A program made the translations under genes and the position numbers. The notes under the pieces were generated by a model. It was not told the origin of the DNA and searched no databases. It saw only the letters and a list, made by a program, of their open reading frames with translations. 33,620 nt of DNA, from NCBI RefSeq assembly GCF_019649055.1, contig NW_026570593.1, positions 1 through 33,620 on the forward strand, written 5' to 3'. This DNA is from Paramacrobiotus metropolitanus. Taxonomy: Eukaryota > Tardigrada > Eutardigrada > Parachela > Macrobiotidae. Numbering within the stretch: the stretch's first letter is position 1; each line of letters opens with the position of its first letter. Shown one piece after another: positions 8,280 to 20,000 of this stretch.

Positions 8280-10873
8280 ATGGTTGAACAGGTAGGGTCG
8301 TTGTCCAGCAGTCCGCAAGTGGCGTTTCTCGCAAGCAGTTATAAATTTTGTAAACTTGTGAACAGCTCTTTGTGATGTTGACTTTGTCCTCCGTTTGCAG
8401 CTGCGTACCCGTAAGTACGTGTCACAGATAGAAGACAATATGGACCACTTTGAGATGCACTTACGAGGCGACTGCGTGGACGCTTGGGATGCCAGCGGTC
8501 ACCTGCGCTTTGGTCGCGTGGTGGACGTCGCGGATGATGGACTCTTTATCGACTTTCTCTGTCCCGATCGCCGACGCGAATTGACGCCCTTCGACCGTGT
8601 CTTCAAAGTGCTTACGCCGCTGCACGAATGGGGTTCAGCTGAGCGCCCGACAGGGACATTGGAGGTGCTGCTGCGTCCCAACTCCCGCGGTCCCTGGACA
8701 TGGATGCCGGCTGAGTTTTCACTCAAGCAGCGCCTGGAACGCGGCTGGCCGGGGGAGGTGGGCGTGGTGCAGTTACTCAATGCGGAGGGCGTGGCGGAGG
8801 GGCCCCTGCACGTTGTCCCGCCCCAACGGCTGCGCCAGTCGTGGAGCCGCCTTGCCAGCGCCAGCGGGCCGCGGAGTGATGCGGATTTGCGTGCCTATTA
8901 CGGGGTTGAGTTCGCCTTCCACTCCATCCGTCCGGGGACGTTTTTCAAGGGACACGTTCGCTTGACGGCACAGCTGGCGCTCTTGTCGGAGGAAATGCAG
9001 TGGCGTCTGCTCGAAGAGTGGCGCGACAAAGTATTTCTGGAGGAATATGTGGGTTATCCGCTGCAGTTTGTTCAGCGCATGGATGACGGCTGCACCTGGA
9101 TGTATATTGAACGACTGGACCTTGGATGGTGCTGCAAGCGCAAGGATGGCCGGAAGGTACCTTTACAAGGCGGAAACAAATTATTATTATTATATTATTT
9201 CTGATCTATGTTTTTTACCTATACGCGTTTATCGTTCAGTTTTTATGGGTGAGTAGTAAGTACTGCAGCATTAATGTTTTGCGCTTGTGCTGCTTGTGCA
9301 GGTGCGCTTCCATCGGTTTGCTAACCGCTTAATGAAGGCTCTCCCTGGGATGATCTATAAAACGCTGCGCCTGGCCACGGAGAGCCTTCCGGTGAACGAC
9401 GAAGACCGACCGCGCTTGACTCTTCCCGTGGATGACGAAGACCGACTGCGTTTGCCCGTAGAATTGCTGCTGGACGTCTTCTCGCACATGGACACTATGC
9501 AGCAGACGCGCTTGTACCGCGTGTGCAGCAGCTGGTCGCTCGTCCTGCAGTCGCCGGTGCTGACCTCCTTCCTCATCATTCCCCGCCGCAGTGAAAAGCG
9601 TGCCGACTATCCCCTCACCGCCTGCCTGGTCCACCGCCTGAATTCGGCCACACAGCGCCTAATGATTCTGGATAGCGATAAGGAGCGGGTGAAGGAGACG
9701 AACCATGTCATGAAATTCCTGGCGTCCCGCTGCGGAGCGCTGCGCTTGAAGGCCATCTCGTTCGTCCGCCCCGAATGCACCCTGTTGTTGGAACCGTATC
9801 GGTATGTCATCAGCTGGTTGGACGTGGGTCCCAATAAACGGCGACACGGCTGGGAAATGAAGATGCCCACCCGCCTGGCGTTGGCTGGCGCGGACCCTGG
9901 AAGCGATGGAGAGGCGCCATTGGATTTGTGGAATCTTGTGGAAATGCATACTGCGTGCTCGGAGCGCAGTGGCGACCGAGAGAACGGGTCCGCGAGTTTC
10001 GCGAGAGTCCAAACGGAGTGGCAATGGCTTCAGAATGAGATAGACCAGTTGTGCGAGGTACGTACTGTACCGGTACTACACATGTTGATGTTGGGTAAAA
10101 TTAATAGCCTATTTCAGATTGCACGGTTTGTGCTCCATTCGGCTCCGGTTCCATGTGGAACCTTCGGTTGCGGGTTGTTTTACGTCCGTTCGCGACGTTA
10201 GCAGCTGTAACCTAGCGTCGTGAGGTCACGCGTAAAAACTATCTGCCTTACGCGGATGCTTGCAACGGCTCAAACACATGAGTGAATGGTAGGCCAGCGT
10301 ATGCTACCCGTGGATCTTTTTTGAGCACTCAGACCGCCGACCGTTAGCAGGGTGGTCACGTCCTCGCGCGCACTCGACTCGATTAATTTTTTCGTTGCTG
10401 TACGTGACCAAAGTGTAACCGCACAAAGATCTGAAGCAGTTTTCATCCTGCCAACGTACTGCTTATCTGACGCCGTGCGATTCGATGTACGGAGCCTCTA
10501 CCGTATGCAATCTGAAATAGGCTAATACCGTACAATGGCGTACATACATACAGTTCTTTCCGATCTTAGATTTATAATAAAATTCGACATTTTCTTGAGC
10601 CATAGTCATGAAAATTCAATGGGAATTAAAATGTAATTAGTAAAATTTATTTATCCGATGGACTAATTGTTCAAGGCTCAAGGAATAGTGGCTTCCTGTT
10701 AAATTGTTATTTCTGTATTGTAGTCTGTTCTGGTGACGGATTCGGATGCTGACTGCTACGATACGCTGGGGGATCTGCTACTGGACAAATATTCGTACCT
10801 CGTGATGTGTAAGCTGGTTGAGTTCGTGGACATCTTATACGAAAATCTCAGTTTATGGATGGACAGTAGATAG
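8280..10873 (+). CDS. Intact F-box protein with an FMRP-like tandem Tudor/Agenet + KH0 N-terminus
   Basis: Four exons, all phase 0: 8280-8291, 8401-9156, 9302-10057 and 10724-10873 (stop TAG 10871-10873), giving about 557 aa. Splice sites are canonical (CAG|GTAGGG, TTTGCAG|CTG, AAG|GTACCT, TGCAG|GTG, GAG|GTACGT, TTGTAG|TCT). Residues 24-77 (CVDAWDASGHLRFGRVVDV, then PDRRRELTPFDRVF) and 90-152 (LEVLLRPNSRGPWTWMPAE, then VVPPQRLRQ) follow the layout of the two Agenet domains of FMRP/FXR. Residues 185-270 resemble the KH0 part, including the final KRKDGRKVRFHRFANRLMKA. An acidic linker with a tandem repeat follows at 285-306. The F-box is at about 305-347 (LPVELLLDVFSHMD, then RLYRVCSSW). The C-terminal 200 aa are family-specific. 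Known: F-boxes bind Skp1 in SCF E3 ligases. Inferred: the N-terminus may choose substrates by methyl-lysine, RNA or RNP binding. The short first exon is the least certain; translation could start at the Met of NMDHF (residue 18). Confidence 0.8.
9386..9460 (+). repeat. Short coding tandem repeat in the F-box linker
   Basis: Two consecutive copies, 36 and 33 nt, encode LPVNDEDRPRLT and LPVDDEDRLRL. A third partial start, LPVE, leads into the F-box. It lengthens an acidic linker between the FMRP-like half and the F-box. Confidence 0.8.
10058..10723 (+). other. Intron 3 of the intact F-box gene (666 bp)
   Basis: Starts GTACGTACTG and ends TATTGTAG. Nothing recognisable inside; moderate GC in the first half, AT-rich towards the acceptor. 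Confidence 0.65.
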
Positions 10874-11119
10874 TTTATTTGTCCTTATACGAAAATCTCA
10901 ATTTACCTGACGTTTTTTTCTAGTGTCTTTTTTACGAGTTTTATGTGCTCTGTTTAATTTTCGTTGCTGTCCGGTTTTAATTATGGATTTTCTGTTTGAC
11001 GCCTTCGAACACCAGCTTTGTATGAGGAAATCAGTCCGGTTTTATTTGGGGAATGGGGAAGATCCTGCTCTACAGTGGTGTGTTTGAGTCCGAGAGAAGA
11101 AAGTTTATAAAAAGTGTAA

Positions 11120-11125
11120 AATAAA
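11120..11125 (+). terminator. Candidate poly(A) signal AATAAA of the intact F-box gene
   Basis: AATAAA about 250 bp after the stop codon, in AT-rich sequence. 10874-11119 and 11126-11768 show no other supported feature. Confidence 0.4.
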
Positions 11126-11768
11126 AATGATGATGTTCGTTCAGCGGAATCGAACTTATGCATTCACAGATTTCAAGCCGGTTTTAATTAGAACACTGCA
11201 TCCTACATTTCGCCTGTGTACAGTATTTTAGTTTAAGTACTTTTAAAGTATTAATTTTGTTTCTTTTTTTGCGGAACATGAGCGATGGCTTCCTGTATCA
11301 GATTCGCTTGTAGTAATCGACGTGTACCTAATTTACATATTGAAAACACTCCGGTAATAATAAGGTTGCAATAATAAGCATTTTTTGTCCTACGTTTTCG
11401 TATTTCTGGCTTCAGCAGAGCAGAATAAAAAATATAAAACTGAAAGGATCTGCTGTTGACTGGTTCCGGTGCCTAGAGTAGGAATATGCGTCCTTCCTTT
11501 CGTACGCCCTGTGCAATCGAAATGCTGACCACTGAGTGTACGACGAGTGCAGAGTTTGTTTGTTATTGGTCATTCGGTCTCGGACCGAATGTAAGACAAT
11601 TTTGACGCCCACTGTACAGATACCTAATTACGGTAAATTATCGTAGCTTCGGAGAAGCACAACCGCCGTCAGACAACCCCGTAATTACCGGGTTGAGATA
11701 CTTACAAAGAAACACAAAACCAAGCAAAAAACTGAAATACGCAAACACAACTAGTCTAAGACCAACAA

Positions 11769-13895
11769 TCAAAAAGAAACACGGCACTTTCCCGTTTCCC
11801 ACGGAAGGCAAGCAGTCATCGCACAACTGGATTCCGGGTGTGCAAATCTTCCATTTCCGATTGCAGCGGAACATCCGTCAGCGTTTGCGGGATGCCGGTT
11901 GAGTGTGTCTTGCGTCTTGCCGCTGGCGTCGCTGGTGGACCGCGAGGGGATCTCGGGGGCGCTGCTGGGAGACCGGGACCGGTTTGCACACGTCGGAGAG
12001 CTGGAGAAGCGTGAGTGGTTGCTGTTGGTGTTGTGGCTGTTGGAGCCGTTCCGGGGAGTGGGCGTGGCTGTTGCGCTGACTGACCGAGCGGGAGGACGGC
12101 TGCGAAGGCCCCCTGCGACCGTTGCTGGCCTGTCAGGTGGGAATCGGTGTGCCAATGTCCCATGCCGCCTCCTACAAGGCGGTTATGGGCTCGCTGTTCG
12201 TCTCCAGACTCCCGCGCCTCCAGACTCCCGCTTCTCGCGGATCTACGCAAATGACGGAGGTCTCACTAATCAATACATTCTATAGCATTTTCCGAGGTAG
12301 CTATTACAAAAAATTTAAAAAATCGCCAAGCCCAGAACAATTTGTGAGGATTTCATTAATTTACAATTTTTTAAAAACTAATTAACAACAAGTTTTAAAA
12401 TTACTTACAAGTTTGTGAAAATAATTGTACAAACTTCTTCTAATTACAAAATATCACGGCTTTGTAACCTTTGTTGGTATCCACATCGCACTTTCTTTGC
12501 AGGGCGATCCGGACAGCTCGTTGTACCTACCATGGAACTGGACAAGCTGGTCTTTGGCCGTCTGCGGCAGTCCACCCGCCGGGCGCGACGCATTCCGACG
12601 CTGATCGATTCTTGTAGGCCAGCCAGTTCCACAGATCATGGATTTTGTCTTGGAACGACTCCGCTGCCAAAATTCAACCATACGGCCTCGTGTATCACAG
12701 TATCAGTATTACTAAATAGAAATAACATCCCAACCAAATTAGTACAGTACAAATATATTAAAAACTCCTGCTCTTTGAGCTGCTCTTCGAGGAAAGTTCG
12801 CTTAATATCGGCCTTAAGGGTAGCAACTTCTGCCACTTGAGATCCATGTCGTCCAGCAGCGCAGACGTACGTAGACGCGGCAGCCTCGCCGCCTAGTCGC
12901 TCTACTCGATGATCTGACTGCCGGCTGCGTTCAGGATGACCACTGTCCGTTCGATGGCGATAAAATCGCTCAGCAACACCTTCAACATGAACGCAAACGA
13001 AGTATTAAAATTTAACACAGTATAGAAAATAAAAGATAAAATACTGTATTTTATCTTTTATTTTGTGTGTGGTAGCGCGTGTTAACGTATCTGCTGAATG
13101 TCGTGGCGCTGCACGATGGAGATGCTGCCGTCGAAGAACGGCAGACAGGCCGATTTCGCGCCACTAGGGTTCCAGTCTTAAAATAATTCCTCACTATTCC
13201 ATTTCAATAAATTTTTTGCTTAAAAGGATTACTCACTACTTATTCTTAATTTTTGTAACAAAAGGAAGACAGAAAAAGGACGTTTTGTGAGAGGAATTAA
13301 AAAGAAAAGAAATGTGAATTTTTCAAAGTTTTGGAAGATGAAAACTGTGTTGCGCTGCCACAGCGGGCGGTTGTGATTGCGTCAAGCGCCGGAAGTTCTT
13401 GAATTTTCATCATTTATAATTTTCAGCTTTGATATTTCTTTGAATCATAAATGAGACTAGATAGAAAGTTGAATTTCACAGGAATACAGATCATAATTGA
13501 GGAGAACGCTTATGAGCGTTACGTACCACATTTGCTAAACGGTTTTGCTTGCCGCATTGGCAGTCAAAATAATTAACAGTTGGAGTAAGACAAATAGAAA
13601 GATTTATTTCGCCATCTAACTTTCAAATTACAGCGACGGGTACGCGGCACATGGCAGAAATTATTATTAATTTATTATTTATATGAAAAAGAAAATGGCG
13701 AATGCTACAGACTGCAATTAAAATCAAAATCAACAAATTCAGAAATGGGATTTCATAAAATGTATTGAAAATTGCGCCGTACACCGGAAAGAGGCGTGGT
13801 CTTCATGGCGACCACCGCTCGGACGGCTGTCAGTAGGATTTTCGCTTGGCTGTTGTCAGACGCGTACTCCGTGAAAGCAAAGTTAGCAAACTCAC
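11769..13895 (-). pseudogene. Scattered coding-like patches of an unidentified minus-strand gene
   Basis: Several GC-rich patches read well on the minus strand, separated by AT-rich gaps. At 13870-13760: TEYASDNSQAKILLTAVRAV. At 13180-13088: WNPSGAKSACLPFFDGSISI, then VQRHDIQQIR and a stop. At 12982-12905: VLLSDFIAIERTVVILNAAG, then SQIIE and a stop. At 12840-12765: VATLKADIKRTFLEEQLKEQ, coiled-coil like. At 12680-12490: ESFQDKIHDLWNWLAYKNRS. At 12250-11816: a Ser/Pro/Thr-rich tail ending EMEDLHTRNPVVR. The order suggests a beta-propeller-like part, then a coiled coil, then a disordered tail. Frames change between patches and few junctions are canonical, so it may be decayed or contain errors. 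Function not assigned. It would be divergently oriented to the Ku70 gene. Confidence 0.3.
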
Positions 13896-14043
13896 GTCTT
13901 GTCAGGCACGCTCATTTTTTTATTTTTTGAACTGTAGTCTGACTAGTCTCGTGCAGCTGGATTAGGAATTTTATTTTTTCTATTTTTACTCCGCTGCGGA
14001 TAAGTCGGACATTCTTTCCCGTGTATTTTTATGGTGGTGTAGC

Positions 14044-17000
14044 ATGGCCAACGCTGCGGAATCAGACGATGGGCGCAGTAGCCCCCCGGGGGATTTCGCA
14101 TGGGGCGCCACCCTGCCCGACGACGATCCAGTCATGAAAGACGCTGCCGTCGGCCGTCGTGACGCGATTCTCTTCGTCATCGACCTGTCCCGGCCCATGC
14201 ACGCCCTGGCCACCCGCGCGGGGCAGGCCCCTGAGACGCCGTCGCAGTCCGCGCTGCGCCTGTCCCTCCACGCCGTCCGCACCGCCATTCGCCACCGCAT
14301 CTTCGCACAGGATCATAGTCTCGCGGGGATCCTGCTGTACAATACCAGCCAGTCGGCGGGGACCCGCTTCCCGCACATCGTCGTGCACGAGGAACTGCGG
14401 GAGCCGGGCGTGGAGACCGTGCTGAAGATTGATCAACTGCTGGCCAGCAGTGCGCAGCAGCTGACAGCGGAGTATGGGTGTGTGGAGAAGTGCGCCGTGG
14501 GGGATGTGCTGTGGGCGTGTAACTCCTTGTTTGTCCATGCCCCCGTTAAGCTGGCGCGCAAGCAGATTTGTATCTTCACCGCCAACGACAATCCGCACGG
14601 GAAAGATAAGAAGTAAGTCGAGCAGCGGCCATATGCCAGTCTCCTAATGTGTTTCGTAACTTATTCTGTCGGATTTTATCCCAGTAAATTATTTTTATAA
14701 TCTGTACATTTTTCTATTATTTTTACATTCTAGTCTGATTTTATTCAAGCAAATTAGTTTTATATTCTGTTTTATTTTTCCATTATTTTATATTCTACTC
14801 TGATTTTATTCAAGCAAATTATTTTTATATTCTGTATAACGTAGATCTAACTGCGATTTAGAAATAACTTCATTTTTAAAGAATAAAATTGAATATACAT
14901 TGCAATATAAATATAAAAATTAAAATAATAATATAAAAAAATAAATATTAAAAATTGTATAAAGTTAGGGAAATCTTGAATTTTTTTAAATTTTAGTTTT
15001 CTAATTTCAAGATGATTTATGGAAAAATGATCGCAGATGCTGTATTCGTGTGGCACCGCTCTTGTTTCCTGTTTTTTTTTCTTGCTTTTGTGATATTTTG
15101 CCGCCACTTGCGTAAAACTTGAGACACCAAGTCTTAAAATTTTGCCAAAATGTTTTTGGAAATATCTCGTAGATAACCGAAATTAAAAAGAGAGCAAAAT
15201 TCCCATATTCAACTGTAATTTTAATCTGCGATGTACATATTTTCCGTCAGGCCTGCACACCGTTGCAGGACCTATACACTATAATAAAAACAGAAAGTGA
15301 GACTTTCTGTATAAGAGTGTATACGGCTTGTTTCTTGCACGGTCTATGGGTAAATCTGTAACCAAAATGTTACACCCCTGTGATTGGCACAAGTTAGGGG
15401 TGTGGTTTACGGTATGCCAGTTAATACGGGCATACTGCTTATTACTGCATAGTCAGCATAGCTATCGCTAGAATGTGGTTGGGCTAATCACTATATAATA
15501 ATCGCGTAAGCCTTAACGAAATTCCCACTCTGTCGAGTTCGCCAGCCCGATCCACTGAATCAAACTTCCATGTCTACGTGTCGTTCGATAGCCCTTACTG
15601 GGTAGATTTGCCATCGCAAGTCAGCTTTTAAACAGAAACAAACGTTTGAAGGAGAATTTCAAAAAACTTTAACATAGAAAGCCAATCGGAAAAGTTGAGA
15701 ATCCACCACTGCAAAACCGACCATCCCACCACTGCCTCAACAGCTAAAAGCCTAAAACGCGTTTCGAGTCTTTCGACCAACTTTGCTGGGATGGGTTGAA
15801 AGTTCTTGAATCATGACAACGTATTATTTCGTGGCCTTGATTCTTGAAATTATAAATTTTCCATAAGCAAATGCCGTCGGAAAAAGTGAGATGTAGAAAA
15901 GAAGACCTAACAAAGCCTGTGAGTATGGAACTGCAAAACTTTTTCTCAAGGAGCTGCCGTTCGTAGTGGTTCGGCCAGTTAAAGTTGCAACGTTTCCATG
16001 GGCGGTTGCCATTGCCCTACTGATATGCCATTGAGGCAACAATTTGCGATGACCTGCGACTTGCGAGTCGCAGGTCCCGAGTACTCTTAATTTGTTATCT
16101 GTGGAAAAATGATGTCCAAAAAAAGTGGTACTGCATGTTTAGGGTTGATGATAAATTGTTGCATGTTTAGGGTTTAGGGACAGCAAGCTGGCAGCTGCAT
16201 ATCCCACATGAGCTTAGTTAATTTGTATTAACTGCATCAAATCTATATAGCTAGAAAGCTTTTTATTTGAGTGATTGCTTAGCGATCGTTAGCGCGTCAT
16301 CCAGGGAGAATGCTTCATTGTTGAAAACGAGAGATTTTGCGAAACTTGAATAATTTCGTTAGTTCTTTATAGAAGGCGGAGCCGCAGGCGACGCCGAGCT
16401 GCGGCGCGAGCGGAGCTCGCGGAACAGCAAACGAGGCAACCTACTTTACATCTCCGACTAAACGAGCGAAGAAAGAAAAATAAGAAATATTACAACATCT
16501 CAAAATGGCTGTTTATGTATGTTTTGTAAAAAGTAAGTAATTTACCGTCAGTTGCGTTGTGAATGCAAAGCAACAGAAAACCAACTGAAAATCGAAAATT
16601 TTTTTGGTAATTTCATTGTCAAGCAACAGTGTTTAATTTATTCAGTCAGTGCCACTGCAACTTGCAGGGTTAATGCCTAATGGTATCTGTACACTGATAT
16701 TCGAAACAGAGCGGCTGAGCGCGCGATTCTCGATGGCAAAAATGAGCAGCTAGATAAGTTATATGTGTTTAAACTACAGAGCTACTATTTTGCAACTTGG
16801 CTTAAAATCTGAAATTTTGAATGATACGAGTAGTTAATTAGTTGTTTATTTTTATGGTTCGCAGGATTCCTTCTGTAAAGCTAAGCCGAAAGCCGGTCCA
16901 TTTCCAGAAAGAAAATATGAAAATTTCCATAGGCTCATGAGTCCTGTTAAGGGTTGCCTTGGCAGTCCGGTGACATTATAATAACAATAACATAATAATT

Positions 17001-20000
17001 CTGTGATTTCTTGATATTAATAGTAGTTGAAAACAGGTATTTTTTGCATTGAATTATTCATCTCTTTATTTATTCCGCGCAATTTGCGCGGGGTCTACTA
17101 GTAGCCTAATAATTATAGAAGTATTCCATGTGGTTTGTATCCAGTTCCCGTTTATCCCGATTATTTCCCTTTCCCATCCAGGCCTGACGGAGCTATTTCC
17201 GTAGGAAATGTCACTTTAGTGTTTTTTTTATTTTATTTAATCCACAAATAAGAGTATTTCTAAAAGTAGCATAATTTTTTTCCGCTGTTGAACCGTCCGG
17301 TGACTAATACAGTACTCGTATATTTCGTGATAATTATTGTCGGTCATTGGCAAGTTGATTTGGCCATTCAGTTGAAATAATTGCGCTGTTAATAGCTAAT
17401 AATGTTATTAATAAGTTCAGTAAATGTTAATTTGATAAATAGGAGTACAAAGTACTTACATGCTCTCCACAGGGCTAACACGACCATTTCCAAACCGGAC
17501 AAGCTGACACGAGTTGTCCGCTGTAACTGTAGCTATCACCATAAAATTACTGAATTGACTGCAATTAATTTATATTTATTTTTTTTGAATTTTTATTCCA
17601 TAGTTTGTGTGATAATGTATTTTCAATGAGTGAATAATAATCATAGATTTAATTTGGTCATAATTTATTACGGATGCAATTTTTCTTTGAAACAGAGCCA
17701 CAGCCTTTGCTCGCCAGAAAGCATTCGATGCCATGGCATACAAAATCGAAACGATCATTTTCCCGTTGGTGCGCGTCGAACCAGCCGGGCAGTTCAACAT
17801 GCAGCTCTTCTGGCAGGGCATCGTCCAGGGCAACGGCGAGGAGGGGATGGCGGTCGGGCGCAGCGGCCTGGGCGATTGGCGGGATCTGGAGGCGCCCATC
17901 CGCATCAAGGACGCCGACACCCGGCACGTGGCCCGCCTCACGCTGTCCTTCGGCGACGGACTGGAGTGCGCCGTGTCGGTGTACAGTCTCACGCGCGAAG
18001 CCAAGCGTCCCATCCCCGTCAAACTCTCCAAACACACGCACGAAGAAGTACGCAACTGGCCATAATAACCATTTTATTAGCCAATATGTCTCGCGTGAAT
18101 ATAGCTTTTTTAACTTGCATGTTTGATGTTGAAGTGGTCGTTTATTTAAAAAAAAATTAAATTCCTTTTGAATTTGAAAAGCGTGGCAACAATATTTAGA
18201 GCTAGTTCCGGTTAAAAAAAAACATTCGTTTTTTGCGAAATATGTTCGACATTAATTTTTCCGTATTCATTTTGATTTTTCCAAATTTGACTGACGGTAA
18301 ATGAAATGTTGTTGCTGTGATTAACTGTTTTCGATATGTTATGTACCTGTATTGCATCATTTGCATGAAACAAAACTGCAAAAAGTTTCATTTGCATGAA
18401 ACTTTTCAGCGTAAGTTTATGTTTATGCAAAATTTTTAGTAACATTATTTTAAAAGATTAATATATTATTTTTTTATATAAGAAAATTTTCAGCGTATTT
18501 TTTAGTATGAGTGCTGTATTTTTACAGAAAATTCATAAAGCAGAAAACTGTAGATGATATAGAAATGATAAATATTGAGAATTATCTAGGTTTTCACGTG
18601 TATTGCAGGTAAAAACACAACGGCTGTGCGTGGATATGGAGAAGCAGGACGTGCTGCTGCCGAGCGCTGTGAAGCACTTCCTCACCTACGACAACCGCCA
18701 GCTGTACTTCACCGCGCATGAAATGGAACAGCTGAAATGCTTCGGGCCGCCCGGCTTCTGGATTATTTGCTTCAAAGCCCTGAAGCATCTGGACCCCGTC
18801 TTCCACTTCCGCGCCGCCCACTTCCTGTACCCCAACGAAGTGGCCATGCGGGGATCAACGAAGCTGTTCGCGGCGCTGCTGATCAAGTGCCTGGAGAAGC
18901 AAGTCATGGCACTGTGCCGCTACATTCCGCGCCCTCGTGAGCCGCCGCAGTTGGTGGCGTTGGTGCCGCAGGATACGCAGCGCGACGCGAACGGGAAGCA
19001 GACCACGCCCAGCGGGTTCCTCATCGTCTTCCAGCCGTTTGCCGATGATCTGAGGGAGAGGGTGGCGCTGGAGTACAACCGGCCGACGGCCAGTGCGACG
19101 GCGGTGGAAAAAGCCACGGTAAGGATTTTTGCGGTGTGTGCGCGGTCGTCCTGCCGACGAGGGAAAAGCGGGGAAATCGTAGTACAGTGGCTAACGAGTG
19201 CGGCGGTTTATTGATTTTCCCGAGCGTGCATGCCTTGCATTTAGCATGTGAAGCGAGTAAATCCTTTCTGTAGACGTGATTAATGCTACAATGTTTCTAC
19301 CAAAAATTGTTATTTTTAATTTTACTACGTAACTAGGTATTTAATATTTTACGTATTTAGGTTTTTGTTCAAATTACTACATTACAGTGGACTTCATAAA
19401 TGTGGTTACACGTAGCCACCCGTATGCATAGCGCTATCGGCTTTAAGTGTAACCACATTTATGAAGTCCATTGTACATTATTCTCAATACGTATATGGAT
19501 GAGCAGTGATCACAATAAGAATTTATTATTTATTCATTTTCTTCTTAATATTATATTCATTTTTGTATTTTATTCTTATTATGTATTATCATGTGTTAGT
19601 ATTGAGAAGTGATTAAATATTAAATAAATTTCTATCATTTTATTCAGTGTGCACCAGCGCTGACTTATATCCTGTGAAAAAGGCCATTGCCGAAAGATAT
19701 ATTTAGGATAAAAAAAATTTTCAAATAATATTGTGTATCTGCGTAAATAATTGTACTTACGTAAATTGTATGCTCTTTTGCTGGAAACCGTTGGTCACTG
19801 AATTAGTACGAGTATTTATTTTTTTTAATTTACTACATTACTTCATTTTCAGTTTGTACAGGGACGGACGAGCTGTGCTCACAAAAAGAATATTTCATTT
19901 TTTCATAATATTTATTGAAATGTTCATTTTAGTTTTATTATTATGTGATATTATTATTATTAATCAGAACTGTGCTGGAAATCAGCGATTATCGATTGAT

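Larger units (their letters stand above)
14613..17695 (+). other. Ku70 intron 1 (3.1 kb)
   Basis: Starts GTAAGT and ends GAAACAG. It is AT-rich and contains an imperfect triple tandem repeat (14663-14840) and a nested hairpin (15273-15323). Other content: a short inverted repeat ACACCCCT..AGGGGTGT near 15380, a palindromic CGACTTGCGAGTCG near 16055, and a GC-rich patch at 16375-16435. No coding exon is missing here: the Ku70 alignment is continuous across the junction. Confidence 0.7.

Noticed and set aside
11816-12285. Overlapping ORFs over 120 codons on both strands in a GC-rich patch as separate genes
   Set aside because: At most one can be real. Only the minus-strand Ser/Pro-rich tail fits the direction of neighbouring patches; the plus-strand frame has no splice or poly(A) support.
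14159-14598. Additional ORFs inside Ku70 exon 1
   Set aside because: Shadow frames of the Ku70 coding frame on GC-rich sequence.
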